This document shows positions 44,151 through 52,652 of a stretch of 64,000 nt of DNA, in pieces (position 1 is the stretch's first letter; each line of letters begins with the position of its first letter). Both the position numbers and the translations under genes were made by a program. The notes beneath the pieces were generated by a model that did no database searches, had not been told where the DNA came from, and saw nothing but the letters and a program-made list of their open reading frames with translations. Location of the stretch: NCBI GenBank assembly GCA_963698405.1, contig CAVOQT010000017.1, positions 496,001 through 560,000 on the forward strand, written 5' to 3'. Source of the stretch: SHZI01 sp963698405 (lineage in GTDB: Bacteria > Pseudomonadota > Gammaproteobacteria > Steroidobacterales > GCA-2729495).

Positions 44151-45281
44151 TTGAAAAAACAGTTGCTGGCTAATCTCGTTCTGGTCGTCTTGTCCACCGC
44201 CTTCACACTCGGGATTGCGGAAGTCGGCCTGCGTCTGCTCGCACCAAACCTGGCCAGCGAACCTGTCACTTCCAATCAGTACAACTTCTATCGCTACGAC
44301 CCGACCCTCGGCTGGTCCAACATACCGGGGGCACGGGGTGTGTTCTCGCGAGCCGAGTTCAGCTACGAGCTGAACATCAACAGCCTCGGTTTGCGCGGAG
44401 CGGAAATCACGCCGGACAAGCCTGCGGGCATGCGCCGAGTGGCTGTACTCGGCGACAGCTTTGTATGGGGGATCGGAGCGGCTGATGAAGATCTGTTTAC
44501 AGCCCTCCTGGCAGAATCCCTGCCCGCGACACAGGTACTGAACTTCGGCGTGGCCGGTTACAGCCCGATCCAGTATCACTTGCTGACCGACAAGGTGCTC
44601 GCTCTCGATCCCGATGTCGTCGTCATCAGCTTCTGTCTTGGCAATGATTTTGCGGATGCCGTCTACTGGAATCGCTACGACTACTACAAGCCATATGCCA
44701 GGTTCGATGAGGCCGGCCAGTTGGTCATCGACGGGTATCCGCTACCGAACATCAAACGTTTCCCGAGCCGCTACGACAGCGGCCTGTTTGCCTGGCTACA
44801 CGACCGCTCATATCTGGTCCGCCTGACCGACGGATTCGTACGCGGGCTCAGTGGCGGGCTGGAGCGTTACGGCCAGAAAGGACCGGAAAACTTCGAAGAA
44901 AGCGATATCTACCTGCAACCGGACAAGCCCTCTACCGAACAGGTCATGCGCATCAACGGGAAGTTGCTCGAAGCGATGTCAAAGGCATACCAGGCACGCG
45001 GCATTCCGGTGATCGTGCTGGCTGTACCGACCAAGTGCGAGCTTGGCCAGTGCTATACGCTGGAAGGCCGCAGCAGTGCAGCACGCGAATTACTCGGACG
45101 CGCGGTCAGCGGACTGCCGGTCTCGTTGATCGACCCGGGCGATGGATTCAGCAGCGCGGATTTCTGGACAAAGGACGCCCACTGGAATGCCGCAGGTCAC
45201 CGCAAGGTTGCCGAAGCCCTGCTGCCTGCCGTGAGCGCCGCACTGACAGCTCGCGGGACTTCAGGCCGGCAGGACGACTGA
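44151..45281 (+). CDS. SGNH/GDSL-type hydrolase-like exported protein
   Basis: 376 residues. One N-terminal helix (LLANLVLVVLSTAFTLGIAEVGL) acts as signal or anchor. SGNH blocks: I, VLGDSFVWGIG with the nucleophile Ser; III, SFCLGNDFADA with the Asn; V, TKDAHWNAAGH with Asp and His. Such proteins remove or add O-acyl groups on glycans or lipids outside the cytoplasm. The start is uncertain: the frame opens at TTG 44151, no in-frame ATG or good ribosome site is seen, and a frameshift near the start is possible. It converges on the DUF5989-SxtJ-carbamoyltransferase genes, a set it often accompanies in other genomes (from memory). Confidence 0.82.
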   Translation: MKKQLLANLVLVVLSTAFTLGIAEVGLRLLAPNLASEPVTSNQYNFYRYDPTLGWSNIPGARGVFSRAEFSYELNINSLGLRGAEITPDKPAGMRRVAVLGDSFVWGIGAADEDLFTALLAESLPATQVLNFGVAGYSPIQYHLLTDKVLALDPDVVVISFCLGNDFADAVYWNRYDYYKPYARFDEAGQLVIDGYPLPNIKRFPSRYDSGLFAWLHDRSYLVRLTDGFVRGLSGGLERYGQKGPENFEESDIYLQPDKPSTEQVMRINGKLLEAMSKAYQARGIPVIVLAVPTKCELGQCYTLEGRSSAARELLGRAVSGLPVSLIDPGDGFSSADFWTKDAHWNAAGHRKVAEALLPAVSAALTARGTSGRQDD

Positions 45282-45292
45282 CAGCTCTCGCC

Positions 45293-45445
45293 TCAGAACA
45301 GCGTATAGATGAACGGGGCAACCGCAGAGCCCTGACCCAGCACCAGCAGCGCACCGAGCAGCAGCATCACGATGATCACCGGCGCCAGCCAGAACTTCTT
45401 GCGTACCCGCATGAAGCCCCACAAATCCTTCAGTAAATCCAGCAT
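45293..45445 (-). CDS. DUF5989-type small membrane protein
   Basis: 50 residues, below usual ORF cut-offs. It starts MLDLLKDLWGFMRVRKKFW, has one helix (APVIIVMLLLGALLVLGQ) and ends SAVAPFIYTLF. This matches the small DUF5989 proteins found beside SxtJ and carbamoyltransferases. It lies 15 bases after sxtJ, same strand. Function unknown; a small subunit or stabiliser of a membrane complex is plausible. Confidence 0.85.
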   Translation of the reverse strand: MLDLLKDLWGFMRVRKKFWLAPVIIVMLLLGALLVLGQGSAVAPFIYTLF

Positions 45446-45460
45446 CAGCAGGTCCTGAGT

Positions 45461-45868
45461 CTAATAGGGTTTATCCAGGGAACCGGTATCCGCACCGCTG
45501 CCCTTTACCCGATAGGATGGTGCATCTGCATCAAGCTTGCGACGCATCGGGTCTTTCTTCAGCAGGCGGAGGATCAGCGCAACCGGCACGATGACCAGTA
45601 CGAATATCAAGGTCATGAGCAACGGCGTGGTGATCTTGCTCATCACCATGCCGAACTTCATCCAGCCACGGTAAACCGGGCCCAGGCTCGCGGGCAGTAC
45701 CAGCCCCCAGACGATCAGCACACCGCCGATGACCATCGGCCAGGCAGGTATCGGTCGTTCCAGAAACCAGGGAAAGAAGCCGGCAAAGACCGCCACGACA
45801 ATCGCCCCTGTCGTGATGCCGAACTGGCGCAACTCGCGCGGGCCTGCAGCAGGGATTTCGTGATTCAT
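45461..45868 (-). CDS. SxtJ-family membrane protein
   Basis: 135 residues, three predicted helices (ITTGAIVVAVFAGFFPWF; WPMVIGGVLIVWGLVLPASL; PLLMTLIFVLVIVPVALIL) and a basic tail after KKDPMRRKLD. Named after an open frame in saxitoxin clusters; function unknown. Its ATG shares one base with the carbamoyltransferase stop (TGATG), so it is coupled to it, and DUF5989 follows. Confidence 0.88.
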   Translation of the reverse strand: MNHEIPAAGPRELRQFGITTGAIVVAVFAGFFPWFLERPIPAWPMVIGGVLIVWGLVLPASLGPVYRGWMKFGMVMSKITTPLLMTLIFVLVIVPVALILRLLKKDPMRRKLDADAPSYRVKGSGADTGSLDKPY

Positions 45869-47706
45869 CAGTCCAGCTCGAACTCCTGCATCCAGTTCTT
45901 GTCTTCCGCCCGTTCCGGTTGCTCCGCTCTGGCCAGCAGGCAGTTGCCGATCACCAGGTAGTCCATCGCCGTACGCATGAAGCAGCGGTAGGAGTCGGCC
46001 GGACTGCAGACCGGTGGCTCACCGCGGACGTTGAACGAAGTATTGACCAGCACAGCACAGCCAGTCTTTGCCTCAAACGCCTTCAGCAGGGCGTGATAGC
46101 GCGGATTGGTTTCCGGATGCACGGTCTGCACACGCGCTGAGTAGTCTACGTGGGTGATGGCTGGCAGATCGGAGCGCGCTACATTCAGTTTCTCGATGCC
46201 AAACAGCCCCTCCTGCTCGGCCGTCATGGCTTTGCGCAGATTCTCGCGTATCGGCGCAACGAGCAGCATGTACGGACTGGGCTTGTCGATCTCGAAATAG
46301 TCAGCCGCCCGGTCGGCCAGCACCGAGGGCGCAAAGGGCCGGAACGACTCGCGGAACTTGATTTTCAGGTTCATCACCGACTGCATCTTCGCGCTGCGCG
46401 GATCACCGAGAATCGAACGGTTGCCGAGCGAGCGCGGACCGAATTCCATGCGCCCCTGATGCCAACCCACGACGTTTTCCGCAGCGAGGATGCCGGCAAC
46501 GGTACTGATCAGCTCATCGTCAGACAGTTCGCGATAGACCGCGCCGGCGGCATCCAGCTGCTGGCGGGTTTCTGCAGCGTTGTACGCCGGCCCCAGATAG
46601 CCGCCGTTCATGCTGTCTGTGCCCTCAGGACGGTGCGGCTGGTCGTGATGCTCGTGCCAGACCACCGCGGCCGCGCCCAGCGCACCGCCAGCATCACCGG
46701 CTGCCGGCTGTATCCAGATATTCTCGAAGGGACCTTCACGCAGCAGGCGGCCATTGGCAACACAGTTGAGGGCCACACCACCAGCCAGGCAGAGGTTCCT
46801 GGCACCGGTGTCTGCATGCAGCGACCGGGCGAGCCGCAGCACCACCTCCTCTGTCACCGCCTGAATGGATGCTGCCAGATCCATCTCGCGCTGCGTGACC
46901 GGTGACTCGGCCTTCCGCGGCGGCCCCCCGAAAAGGTCTGCGAAGCGCTGGTTGGTCATGGTCAGCCCGGTACAGTAATTGAAGTACTGCATGTCGAGCC
47001 GGAAGCTGCCATCCGCTTTCAGGTCCATCAGCTTGTCGAGGATCAGTTGCGCATACTTCGGCTGGCCATAGGGTGCAAGCCCCATCAACTTGTACTCACC
47101 GGAGTTGACCTTGAAGCCGGTGAAGTAGGTGAAGGCCGAATACAGCAAGCCGAGCGAGTGCGGGAAATCGATCTCCCATAGGGGTTTCAGGCGGTTGCCG
47201 TCGCCAAGCCAGGCCGAGGTCGTGGCCCACTCGCCGACCCCGTCCATGCACAGTACGGCAGCCTCTGCATACGGACTCATGAAGAAAGCCGAGCCCGCAT
47301 GCGAGCGGTGATGGTCACTGAACAGCAGCTGTGGCAGCTCCCGCTCCTTGCAGCCGGCGATGGCCGCAAACTCGCGCTTCAGCGTGGTCTTGAGGTACAG
47401 CTTCTCCTTCAGCCAGACCGGCATCGCCGCGATGAAGGAGCGCAAACCGCCCGGTGCATAGCTGAGATAGGTCTCCAGCAACCGCTCGAACTTGATCAGC
47501 GGCTTGTCGTAGAAAACGATCTGGTCCACCTCGCGCAGGCTGATTCCCGCCTCACGCAGGCAGTAGTCGATGGCCCCGGCGGGAAAACGCGCATCGTGCT
47601 TGCGGCGGCTGAAGCGCTCTTCCTGGACCGCGGCCACGACACGGCCGCTATCGAGCAGGGCCGCAGCACTGTCGTGGTAATAGGCAGAGATGCCAAGTAT
47701 GCGCAT
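45868..47706 (-). CDS. NodU/CmcH-family O-carbamoyltransferase
   Basis: 612 residues, intact. Transfers a carbamoyl group from carbamoyl phosphate to a hydroxyl of a sugar or small molecule. N-terminal Kae1-like ASKHA domain (1-350): MRILGISAYYHDSAAALL, EERFSRRKHD, metal His in SDHHRSHAGSAF, CMDGVGEW and CLAGGVALNCVANG. C-terminal YrdC-like domain (about 380-575): GRMEFGPRSLGNRSILGDPR and ITHVDYSARVQTV. ATG 47706 (MRILGIS) is preferred over TTG 47715. Heads the carbamoyltransferase-SxtJ-DUF5989 unit. The acceptor is probably an exported glycan or lipid, given the membrane partners (inference). Confidence 0.93.
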   Translation of the reverse strand: MRILGISAYYHDSAAALLDSGRVVAAVQEERFSRRKHDARFPAGAIDYCLREAGISLREVDQIVFYDKPLIKFERLLETYLSYAPGGLRSFIAAMPVWLKEKLYLKTTLKREFAAIAGCKERELPQLLFSDHHRSHAGSAFFMSPYAEAAVLCMDGVGEWATTSAWLGDGNRLKPLWEIDFPHSLGLLYSAFTYFTGFKVNSGEYKLMGLAPYGQPKYAQLILDKLMDLKADGSFRLDMQYFNYCTGLTMTNQRFADLFGGPPRKAESPVTQREMDLAASIQAVTEEVVLRLARSLHADTGARNLCLAGGVALNCVANGRLLREGPFENIWIQPAAGDAGGALGAAAVVWHEHHDQPHRPEGTDSMNGGYLGPAYNAAETRQQLDAAGAVYRELSDDELISTVAGILAAENVVGWHQGRMEFGPRSLGNRSILGDPRSAKMQSVMNLKIKFRESFRPFAPSVLADRAADYFEIDKPSPYMLLVAPIRENLRKAMTAEQEGLFGIEKLNVARSDLPAITHVDYSARVQTVHPETNPRYHALLKAFEAKTGCAVLVNTSFNVRGEPPVCSPADSYRCFMRTAMDYLVIGNCLLARAEQPERAEDKNWMQEFELD

Positions 47707-47792
47707 GGGGCGCAACTATACGACACTAAAATACTCGCAGCAGTTCCGGCTATGATTGAATCAGCCCGTTACCACCGACGCAGGAGATCACC

Positions 47793-48818
47793 ATGCAGAC
47801 CACCCGCAGAGATGTATTGTCCTTCGCATCCGTTGGCGCCGCAGGTGCAGCCGGACTGGCGCTTGGTGCCTGGTCGCAGTCGGCGACTGCCGCCGGCATT
47901 GGCAGCAGTGTGGGCGGCAAGGGCCCGGCCATCGAAGGTCCTTATCTGGATCTGCGCACCGGCAAGGGCAACCAGATGGCCTATGCGCGCATTCAGGGTG
48001 ACACCGACTGGGGCAAGCCCAAGTATTTCTGGTTCAAGGGCTACATCAATGCGGTCCAGCCCGGCCAACGCAGCGTGAATCTGGTGGGCGCCCAGGGCTT
48101 TGGCACCATCCGCCTGATCCAGCGGCCTGACGGTGCCATCGAGCGTCTGTGCCGTGAAATCATTCTCTACACGGATCTCCGCAGCGGCGAAGTCCTCAGC
48201 GAATGGAAGAATCCACTGACCGGCGAGATGGTGAAGCCGGTGCATGTCGACAACGATCCATTCAATTATCTGGTCGAGGAATACTTTCCGATGCCGCCGT
48301 CTTTCGGTGGCCTCAACAAGGAAGGGCCGCCACCAAAGCGCATGCCCTTCATATTGCCCTGGTACCAACACGGCGACTGGCTGGAGATGGAGATCCACAT
48401 CCACCTCGCCTACCCCAGCGCCCTGCAACCCGACAAGTGGCCGCGTGAATCAGCCGGCCCGGTCGCCCAGGTTTCCGAATACTTTGCCCACCATGTGCGC
48501 GCAGAGGACATGCAGAACCCGAAACTGACCACGGTCGATTACCGAGGCACCTGGAATCGCGTCACGCCGTGGCTGCCGTGGATGCTGATGGGTCAGGCAC
48601 CGGGCTTCTGCCTCTACAACTGCTTCATGGGCACCACCAGGAATCTGGACGAGATCTTCGGGCGGCCGGTACTCGACTACGCCGAGAAGCACTACGCGAA
48701 GTATTTCACTGCGCCGGAAAAATGGACGGGCGAGCCCAGCCTGTCGAGTCTGGAGCACTACGCACACACGCAGAAGCCGGCACCGGTCAAGCCTGCAGCA
48801 GAGGCAGCGCCGCGCTGA
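47793..48818 (+). CDS. DUF1838 family Tat-exported protein
   Basis: 341 residues, intact. Twin-arginine signal TTRRDVLSFASVGAAGAAG at residues 3-21, with cleavage near SATA|AGIGS. The mature part is DUF1838: YLDLRTGKGNQMAYARIQGD, WFKGYINAVQPGQ, and the aromatic region NRVTPWLPWMLMGQAPGFCLYNC. CAGGAG before the ATG. The 86-base region to the left is shared with the divergent carbamoyltransferase. The Ala/Pro tail overlaps bioA by 32 bases, tail to tail. No catalytic residues are known for the family. Confidence 0.88.
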   Translation: MQTTRRDVLSFASVGAAGAAGLALGAWSQSATAAGIGSSVGGKGPAIEGPYLDLRTGKGNQMAYARIQGDTDWGKPKYFWFKGYINAVQPGQRSVNLVGAQGFGTIRLIQRPDGAIERLCREIILYTDLRSGEVLSEWKNPLTGEMVKPVHVDNDPFNYLVEEYFPMPPSFGGLNKEGPPPKRMPFILPWYQHGDWLEMEIHIHLAYPSALQPDKWPRESAGPVAQVSEYFAHHVRAEDMQNPKLTTVDYRGTWNRVTPWLPWMLMGQAPGFCLYNCFMGTTRNLDEIFGRPVLDYAEKHYAKYFTAPEKWTGEPSLSSLEHYAHTQKPAPVKPAAEAAPR

Positions 48819-50055
48819 TCGCCTGCGTGAGCTGACGCAGCTCTGCCGGCGTGATGATGTACGGCGGCATCAGGTAGATCAGCCGGCCGAAGGGACGAAT
48901 CCACACGCCGGCGTCTACAAAGCAGCGCTGCAGTTCGGCGACCGGCACCGCCTGCTTCGTCTCCACCACACCGATTGCGCCGAGCACCCGCACATCGGCG
49001 ACGGCAGGATGTACCGCCAGCGGCGCGAGCTCTGCGCGCAACTGCGCCTCGATGGCCTGCACCCGCGCCTGCCACGGACTCTCCAGCAGCAGTGCCGTAC
49101 TGCGTGCGGCAACTGCGGCAGCCAGCGGATTGGCCATGAAGGTAGGTCCGTGCATCAACACGCCGCCGTCAGCCGAAATGCCATGCGCAACGCGCCGGGT
49201 AGCCAGCGTGGCTGCCATGCTCATGTAGCCGCCGGTCAGCGCCTTGCCCACACAAAGTATGTCCGGCTCCACGCCCGCATGCTCACAGGCAAACAGGCGG
49301 CCGGTGCGGCCGAAACCGGTCGCAATCTCGTCAGCAATCAACAGCACGTCGTGACGCTGGCACAACTCCGCCACCGCCCGCAGGTAGTCGGCTGAATAGA
49401 ACCACATGCCGCCGGCACCCTGCACGATCGGCTCGAGAATCACCGCCGCGAGCTCATGTGCATGCGCATCGATCAGCGCCGCGAAACTGTCGATGTCACC
49501 CGGCTCCAGCGTCGCACCGAAACGACTGCGCGGGCGCTCGGCAAACAGATGCTGCGGCAACACCGCTGCAAAGCGCTCGTGCATGCCGTTGACGGGATCG
49601 CAGACCGCCATCGCGCCAAAGGTATCGCCGTGGTATCCACCACGGATCGTCAGCAGGCGCGACTTGCCCGACTGCCCCTGCGCCTGCCAGTACTGCAGCG
49701 CCATCTTGATGGCGACCTCGACAGATACCGAACCGGAATCGCTGAAGAACACATGCTGCAGCGACGCCGGCGTGATGGCGATCAGCTGGCGTGCCAGGCT
49801 CACTGCCGGCTCATGCGTGAGTCCGCCGAACATCACATGGGCCATGCGGCCCGTCTGCTCCACAAGCGCCCGGTTCAGTTCGGGGTGGTTGTAACCATGG
49901 ATCGCACACCACCACGACGACATCCCATCGATCAGCTCACGACCATCCTCAAGCCGTAGCCGCACTCCGGCAGCCGAAGCCACCCGGTAAGCCGGTAACG
50001 GTGCCGTCATCGAGGTATAGGGATGCCAGATGTGTGTGCGATCGAAGTCGGACAT
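48787..50055 (-). CDS. bioA: Adenosylmethionine-8-amino-7-oxononanoate aminotransferase
   Basis: PLP aminotransferase making 7,8-diaminopelargonate from KAPA with SAM as amino donor. About 422 residues: WHPYTSM at the start, SSWWCAIHGYNHP (substrate pocket), GGYHGDTFGAM, LIADEIATGFGRTG and the PLP-lysine in CVGKALTGGYM; HGPTFMANPLA. ATG 50055 gives the standard N-terminus MSDFDRTHIWHPY. One base separates it from the bioD stop. Third gene of bioF-bioD-bioA. Confidence 0.95.
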   Translation of the reverse strand: MSDFDRTHIWHPYTSMTAPLPAYRVASAAGVRLRLEDGRELIDGMSSWWCAIHGYNHPELNRALVEQTGRMAHVMFGGLTHEPAVSLARQLIAITPASLQHVFFSDSGSVSVEVAIKMALQYWQAQGQSGKSRLLTIRGGYHGDTFGAMAVCDPVNGMHERFAAVLPQHLFAERPRSRFGATLEPGDIDSFAALIDAHAHELAAVILEPIVQGAGGMWFYSADYLRAVAELCQRHDVLLIADEIATGFGRTGRLFACEHAGVEPDILCVGKALTGGYMSMAATLATRRVAHGISADGGVLMHGPTFMANPLAAAVAARSTALLLESPWQARVQAIEAQLRAELAPLAVHPAVADVRVLGAIGVVETKQAVPVAELQRCFVDAGVWIRPFGRLIYLMPPYIITPAELRQLTQAISAALPLLQA

Positions 50056-50056
50056 C

Positions 50057-50746
50057 TCAGGCTCCAAACAGGCTGGTCGCATCGAGCCAGGTGTTCACCT
50101 GCTCTGGCGTGCAGCGGGCACCGAGAAACGGCACCGTGCCCAGTCGCAGGGCCGGCAAGCGTGTTTCCAGCGTACGCACGTTTTCGGCAAACGCCTCCAT
50201 CTCCGGCGCCACGGTGTTCGCCACCCAGCCCGCCAACTCAAGACCCGCATCGCCGATCGCCCGGGCAGTCAGCAGCGCGTGATTGATGCAGCCCAGCCGC
50301 ATGCCCACCACGAGTATCACCGGGTACGCGAGTGCGGCAGCAAGATCGGCCATCGTCTCGCTTTGGTTAAGCGGCACCAGCCAACCACCAGCACCCTCGA
50401 CCAGCAACACATCAGCACCGGATTCCTGGACGCGTACCTGCTCTGCCAGCATTGCTGCACTCAGCACGATACCGGCCCACTCGGCCGCGATATGCGGAGC
50501 GATCGCCAGCTCCAGAGCCAGAGGGTTTACTGCCGTGTAAGCGGGCGACAGATTCGAGCAACGCTGCAGCAGCAAGGCATCGTCGTTCACCAGCTGCCCA
50601 TCAACCTGTACACAGCCAGCCGCGACCGGCTTCAGCCCGAGGCTGCGCCAACCATACGCCTGTGCAGCCAACAGCAAGGCAGCGCTGACCTGGGTCTTGC
50701 CCACGCCGGTATCGGTGCCAGCAATGAAATAGCGACGCTGCTTCAT
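50057..50746 (-). CDS. bioD: Dethiobiotin synthetase
   Basis: ATP-dependent carboxylation of diaminopelargonate to dethiobiotin. 229 residues: P-loop FIAGTDTGVGKTQVSAALL, substrate Lys in GLKPVAAG, VEGAGGWLVPL and NTVAPEM. Start overlaps the bioF stop by ATGA, so translation is coupled. Confidence 0.95.
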   Translation of the reverse strand: MKQRRYFIAGTDTGVGKTQVSAALLLAAQAYGWRSLGLKPVAAGCVQVDGQLVNDDALLLQRCSNLSPAYTAVNPLALELAIAPHIAAEWAGIVLSAAMLAEQVRVQESGADVLLVEGAGGWLVPLNQSETMADLAAALAYPVILVVGMRLGCINHALLTARAIGDAGLELAGWVANTVAPEMEAFAENVRTLETRLPALRLGTVPFLGARCTPEQVNTWLDATSLFGA

Positions 50747-51933
50747 GCCGCGACCGCCTCGGCGAGCACCGCAAGCAGCCGCTCGATGTCGGCACTTTCA
50801 TGCAGCGCCGAGAAGGTGATGCGCAGCCTTGCACTACCTGTCGCAACAGTCGGCGGACGGATCGCACCGACCAGCACGCCGCGCGCCTGCAGTGCCGCAC
50901 TGATCTGCATGGTCGGTGCGGAGGCGCCGATGATCACCGGCTGGATCGGCGTCGAGGACGGCAGCAGTTGCAGGCCCAGCTGCGCGGCCCCCTGCCGGAA
51001 CTGCGCCACATGTTCGGCAAGCCGCGTACGCCGCCACTCCTCCGCCCGTGCAATCCGCAGACTCTCCAGCGTGGCAACGGCCAGTGCGGCCGGCATCGCC
51101 GTGGTGTAGATGTAATGCCGCGAGCGCTGAATCAGCGTTTCGATCAGCGTCTCGCTGCCGGCGACAAATGCGCCTGCTGTACCAAAGGCCTTGCCCAGCG
51201 TACCGACCAGTACCGGCACATCGTCGCAGTCGTGGCGGGCGGGATCCACCACACCACAGCCCTGTGCGCCGTGTACGCCGAAGCCATGCGCATCATCGAT
51301 CATCAGCCAGGCCGCATGCTGCTTCGCCAGCGCGATCAGGCGATCGAGCGGACACAAGTCGCCATCCATGCTGAAGGTTCCGTCACTGACGATCAGCTTG
51401 CGCCGTGCAGACGCCGACTGTGCATCGAGCTGAGTGGCGAGATCTGCGCTATCGCCATGTGCAAACCAGCTGAAGCCGGCCCGACTGAGCCAGCCACCAT
51501 CGAGCAACGAGGCATGATTGAGTCGATCTTCAAAGACCTGATCGCGCTGACCCAGCAAGGCGCTGAGCGTACCGACATTTGCCGCATAACCACTACCGAA
51601 CAGCAGCGCCCGGGGTCGCCGGGTGAAGTCCGCCAGCGCAGTTTCGAGTTCCTGATGGGCAGCCGTGTGTCCGGACACCAGATGCGAAGCGCCGCTACCG
51701 ACGCCCCAGCGATCCACGCCAGCCTTGAACGCGGCGCATACGCGCGGATCAGCGGCGAGCCCCAGATAATCGTTGCTGCAGAAATTCAGCAAGCGCTGCC
51801 CATCGACCACCAGTTCACGACCGGCAGGGCTTTCGACCACGCGCCGGCGACGGTAGAGATGCTTTTTTTCCAGGGCCGCCAGCGTCGCCGGCAGGTCGTC
51901 AAAAGCTGTCAATGAGTGTTCGCCGTGCTCCAC
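50743..51933 (-). CDS. bioF: 8-amino-7-oxononanoate synthase
   Basis: PLP enzyme condensing pimeloyl-ACP/CoA and alanine to KAPA. NFCSNDYLGLA, GSGASHLVSGHTAAHQELE, SDGTFSMDGD, DDAHGFGVHG and the PLP-lysine in GTLGKAFGTAG are present. The frame is open further upstream; GTG 51933 (396 residues) is chosen, and TTG 51912 (389 residues) is as likely. No clear ribosome site helps. First of the bioF-D-A set; bioB, bioC and bioH are not in the window. Confidence 0.92.
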   Translation of the reverse strand: MEHGEHSLTAFDDLPATLAALEKKHLYRRRRVVESPAGRELVVDGQRLLNFCSNDYLGLAADPRVCAAFKAGVDRWGVGSGASHLVSGHTAAHQELETALADFTRRPRALLFGSGYAANVGTLSALLGQRDQVFEDRLNHASLLDGGWLSRAGFSWFAHGDSADLATQLDAQSASARRKLIVSDGTFSMDGDLCPLDRLIALAKQHAAWLMIDDAHGFGVHGAQGCGVVDPARHDCDDVPVLVGTLGKAFGTAGAFVAGSETLIETLIQRSRHYIYTTAMPAALAVATLESLRIARAEEWRRTRLAEHVAQFRQGAAQLGLQLLPSSTPIQPVIIGASAPTMQISAALQARGVLVGAIRPPTVATGSARLRITFSALHESADIERLLAVLAEAVAA

Positions 51934-51955
51934 ACCACGCAGCTTAAGGGCTGCA

Positions 51956-52645
51956 TCAGAACATGGCGAGTGGATTACGCGTGACGAGCCAGAAATGACC
52001 ACCCAGCAGGAGCCAGGCCACAACCGCCAGTCCGACCGCAGCACCGATCAGCGTGCCCCGGTCTGTCGGCCAGCGGGCACGACCGCTGAGCAGCGCGGCA
52101 AACGGTATCACCGATGTCGGCCCTGCCAGCTTCTGCCATTGCTCTTCACCGAGCACCTTGCGCTTTCGGGTCTCCACCGCCCACATCCCGATAAAACCAA
52201 ATGAGCCAAGTCCGCCGAACATGATCACTGCTGCCAGATCACCGTTGGACGGTACATGCGCCAGCCCCCAGAGACCCAGCCCCCAGAGCAGTGGATGACG
52301 GGTGATCGCTACGGCACCCGGCTTGTCCGGATTGAAGGGTGTGGCCACGAAGGCAATGGAAAACGGATTCGGCTGCAGAAGCCCCGCACCAAACGCCACG
52401 GCCGCAACCGGCATCAGTGCAACGGTGATGGCGTAGGTCCACACATTCGGTGGCCACAGCTCCACATAGGGTGCCTGTTGCGCCGAATGGATCAGCCAGG
52501 TGAAGAGCGTCAGCGACATGGCTGAGTAACAGACGGTAAACAAGACCTCCCCAAGCAGCCCGGCCAGGCGGCGGCGAATGGCCGGCGTAGCCGCAATCAG
52601 GTGTGAAAGGAGAAAGATGCCGAAAACGGCCAGAAACTTGAGCAT
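51956..52645 (-). CDS. NnrU family membrane protein
   Basis: 229 residues, about six helices. NnrU-type core: FLLSHLIAATPAIRRRL at the start with a conserved His, AITRHPLLWGLGLWGLAH (two His, possible haem ligands) and GEEQWQKLAGPTS. The family includes NnrU of denitrifiers and the haem-dependent carotene isomerase Z-ISO. No denitrification or carotenoid gene is near, so the role is open. 22 bases before bioF on the same strand, so perhaps co-transcribed. Confidence 0.85.
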   Translation of the reverse strand: MLKFLAVFGIFLLSHLIAATPAIRRRLAGLLGEVLFTVCYSAMSLTLFTWLIHSAQQAPYVELWPPNVWTYAITVALMPVAAVAFGAGLLQPNPFSIAFVATPFNPDKPGAVAITRHPLLWGLGLWGLAHVPSNGDLAAVIMFGGLGSFGFIGMWAVETRKRKVLGEEQWQKLAGPTSVIPFAALLSGRARWPTDRGTLIGAAVGLAVVAWLLLGGHFWLVTRNPLAMF

Positions 52646-52652
52646 TGCCAGA

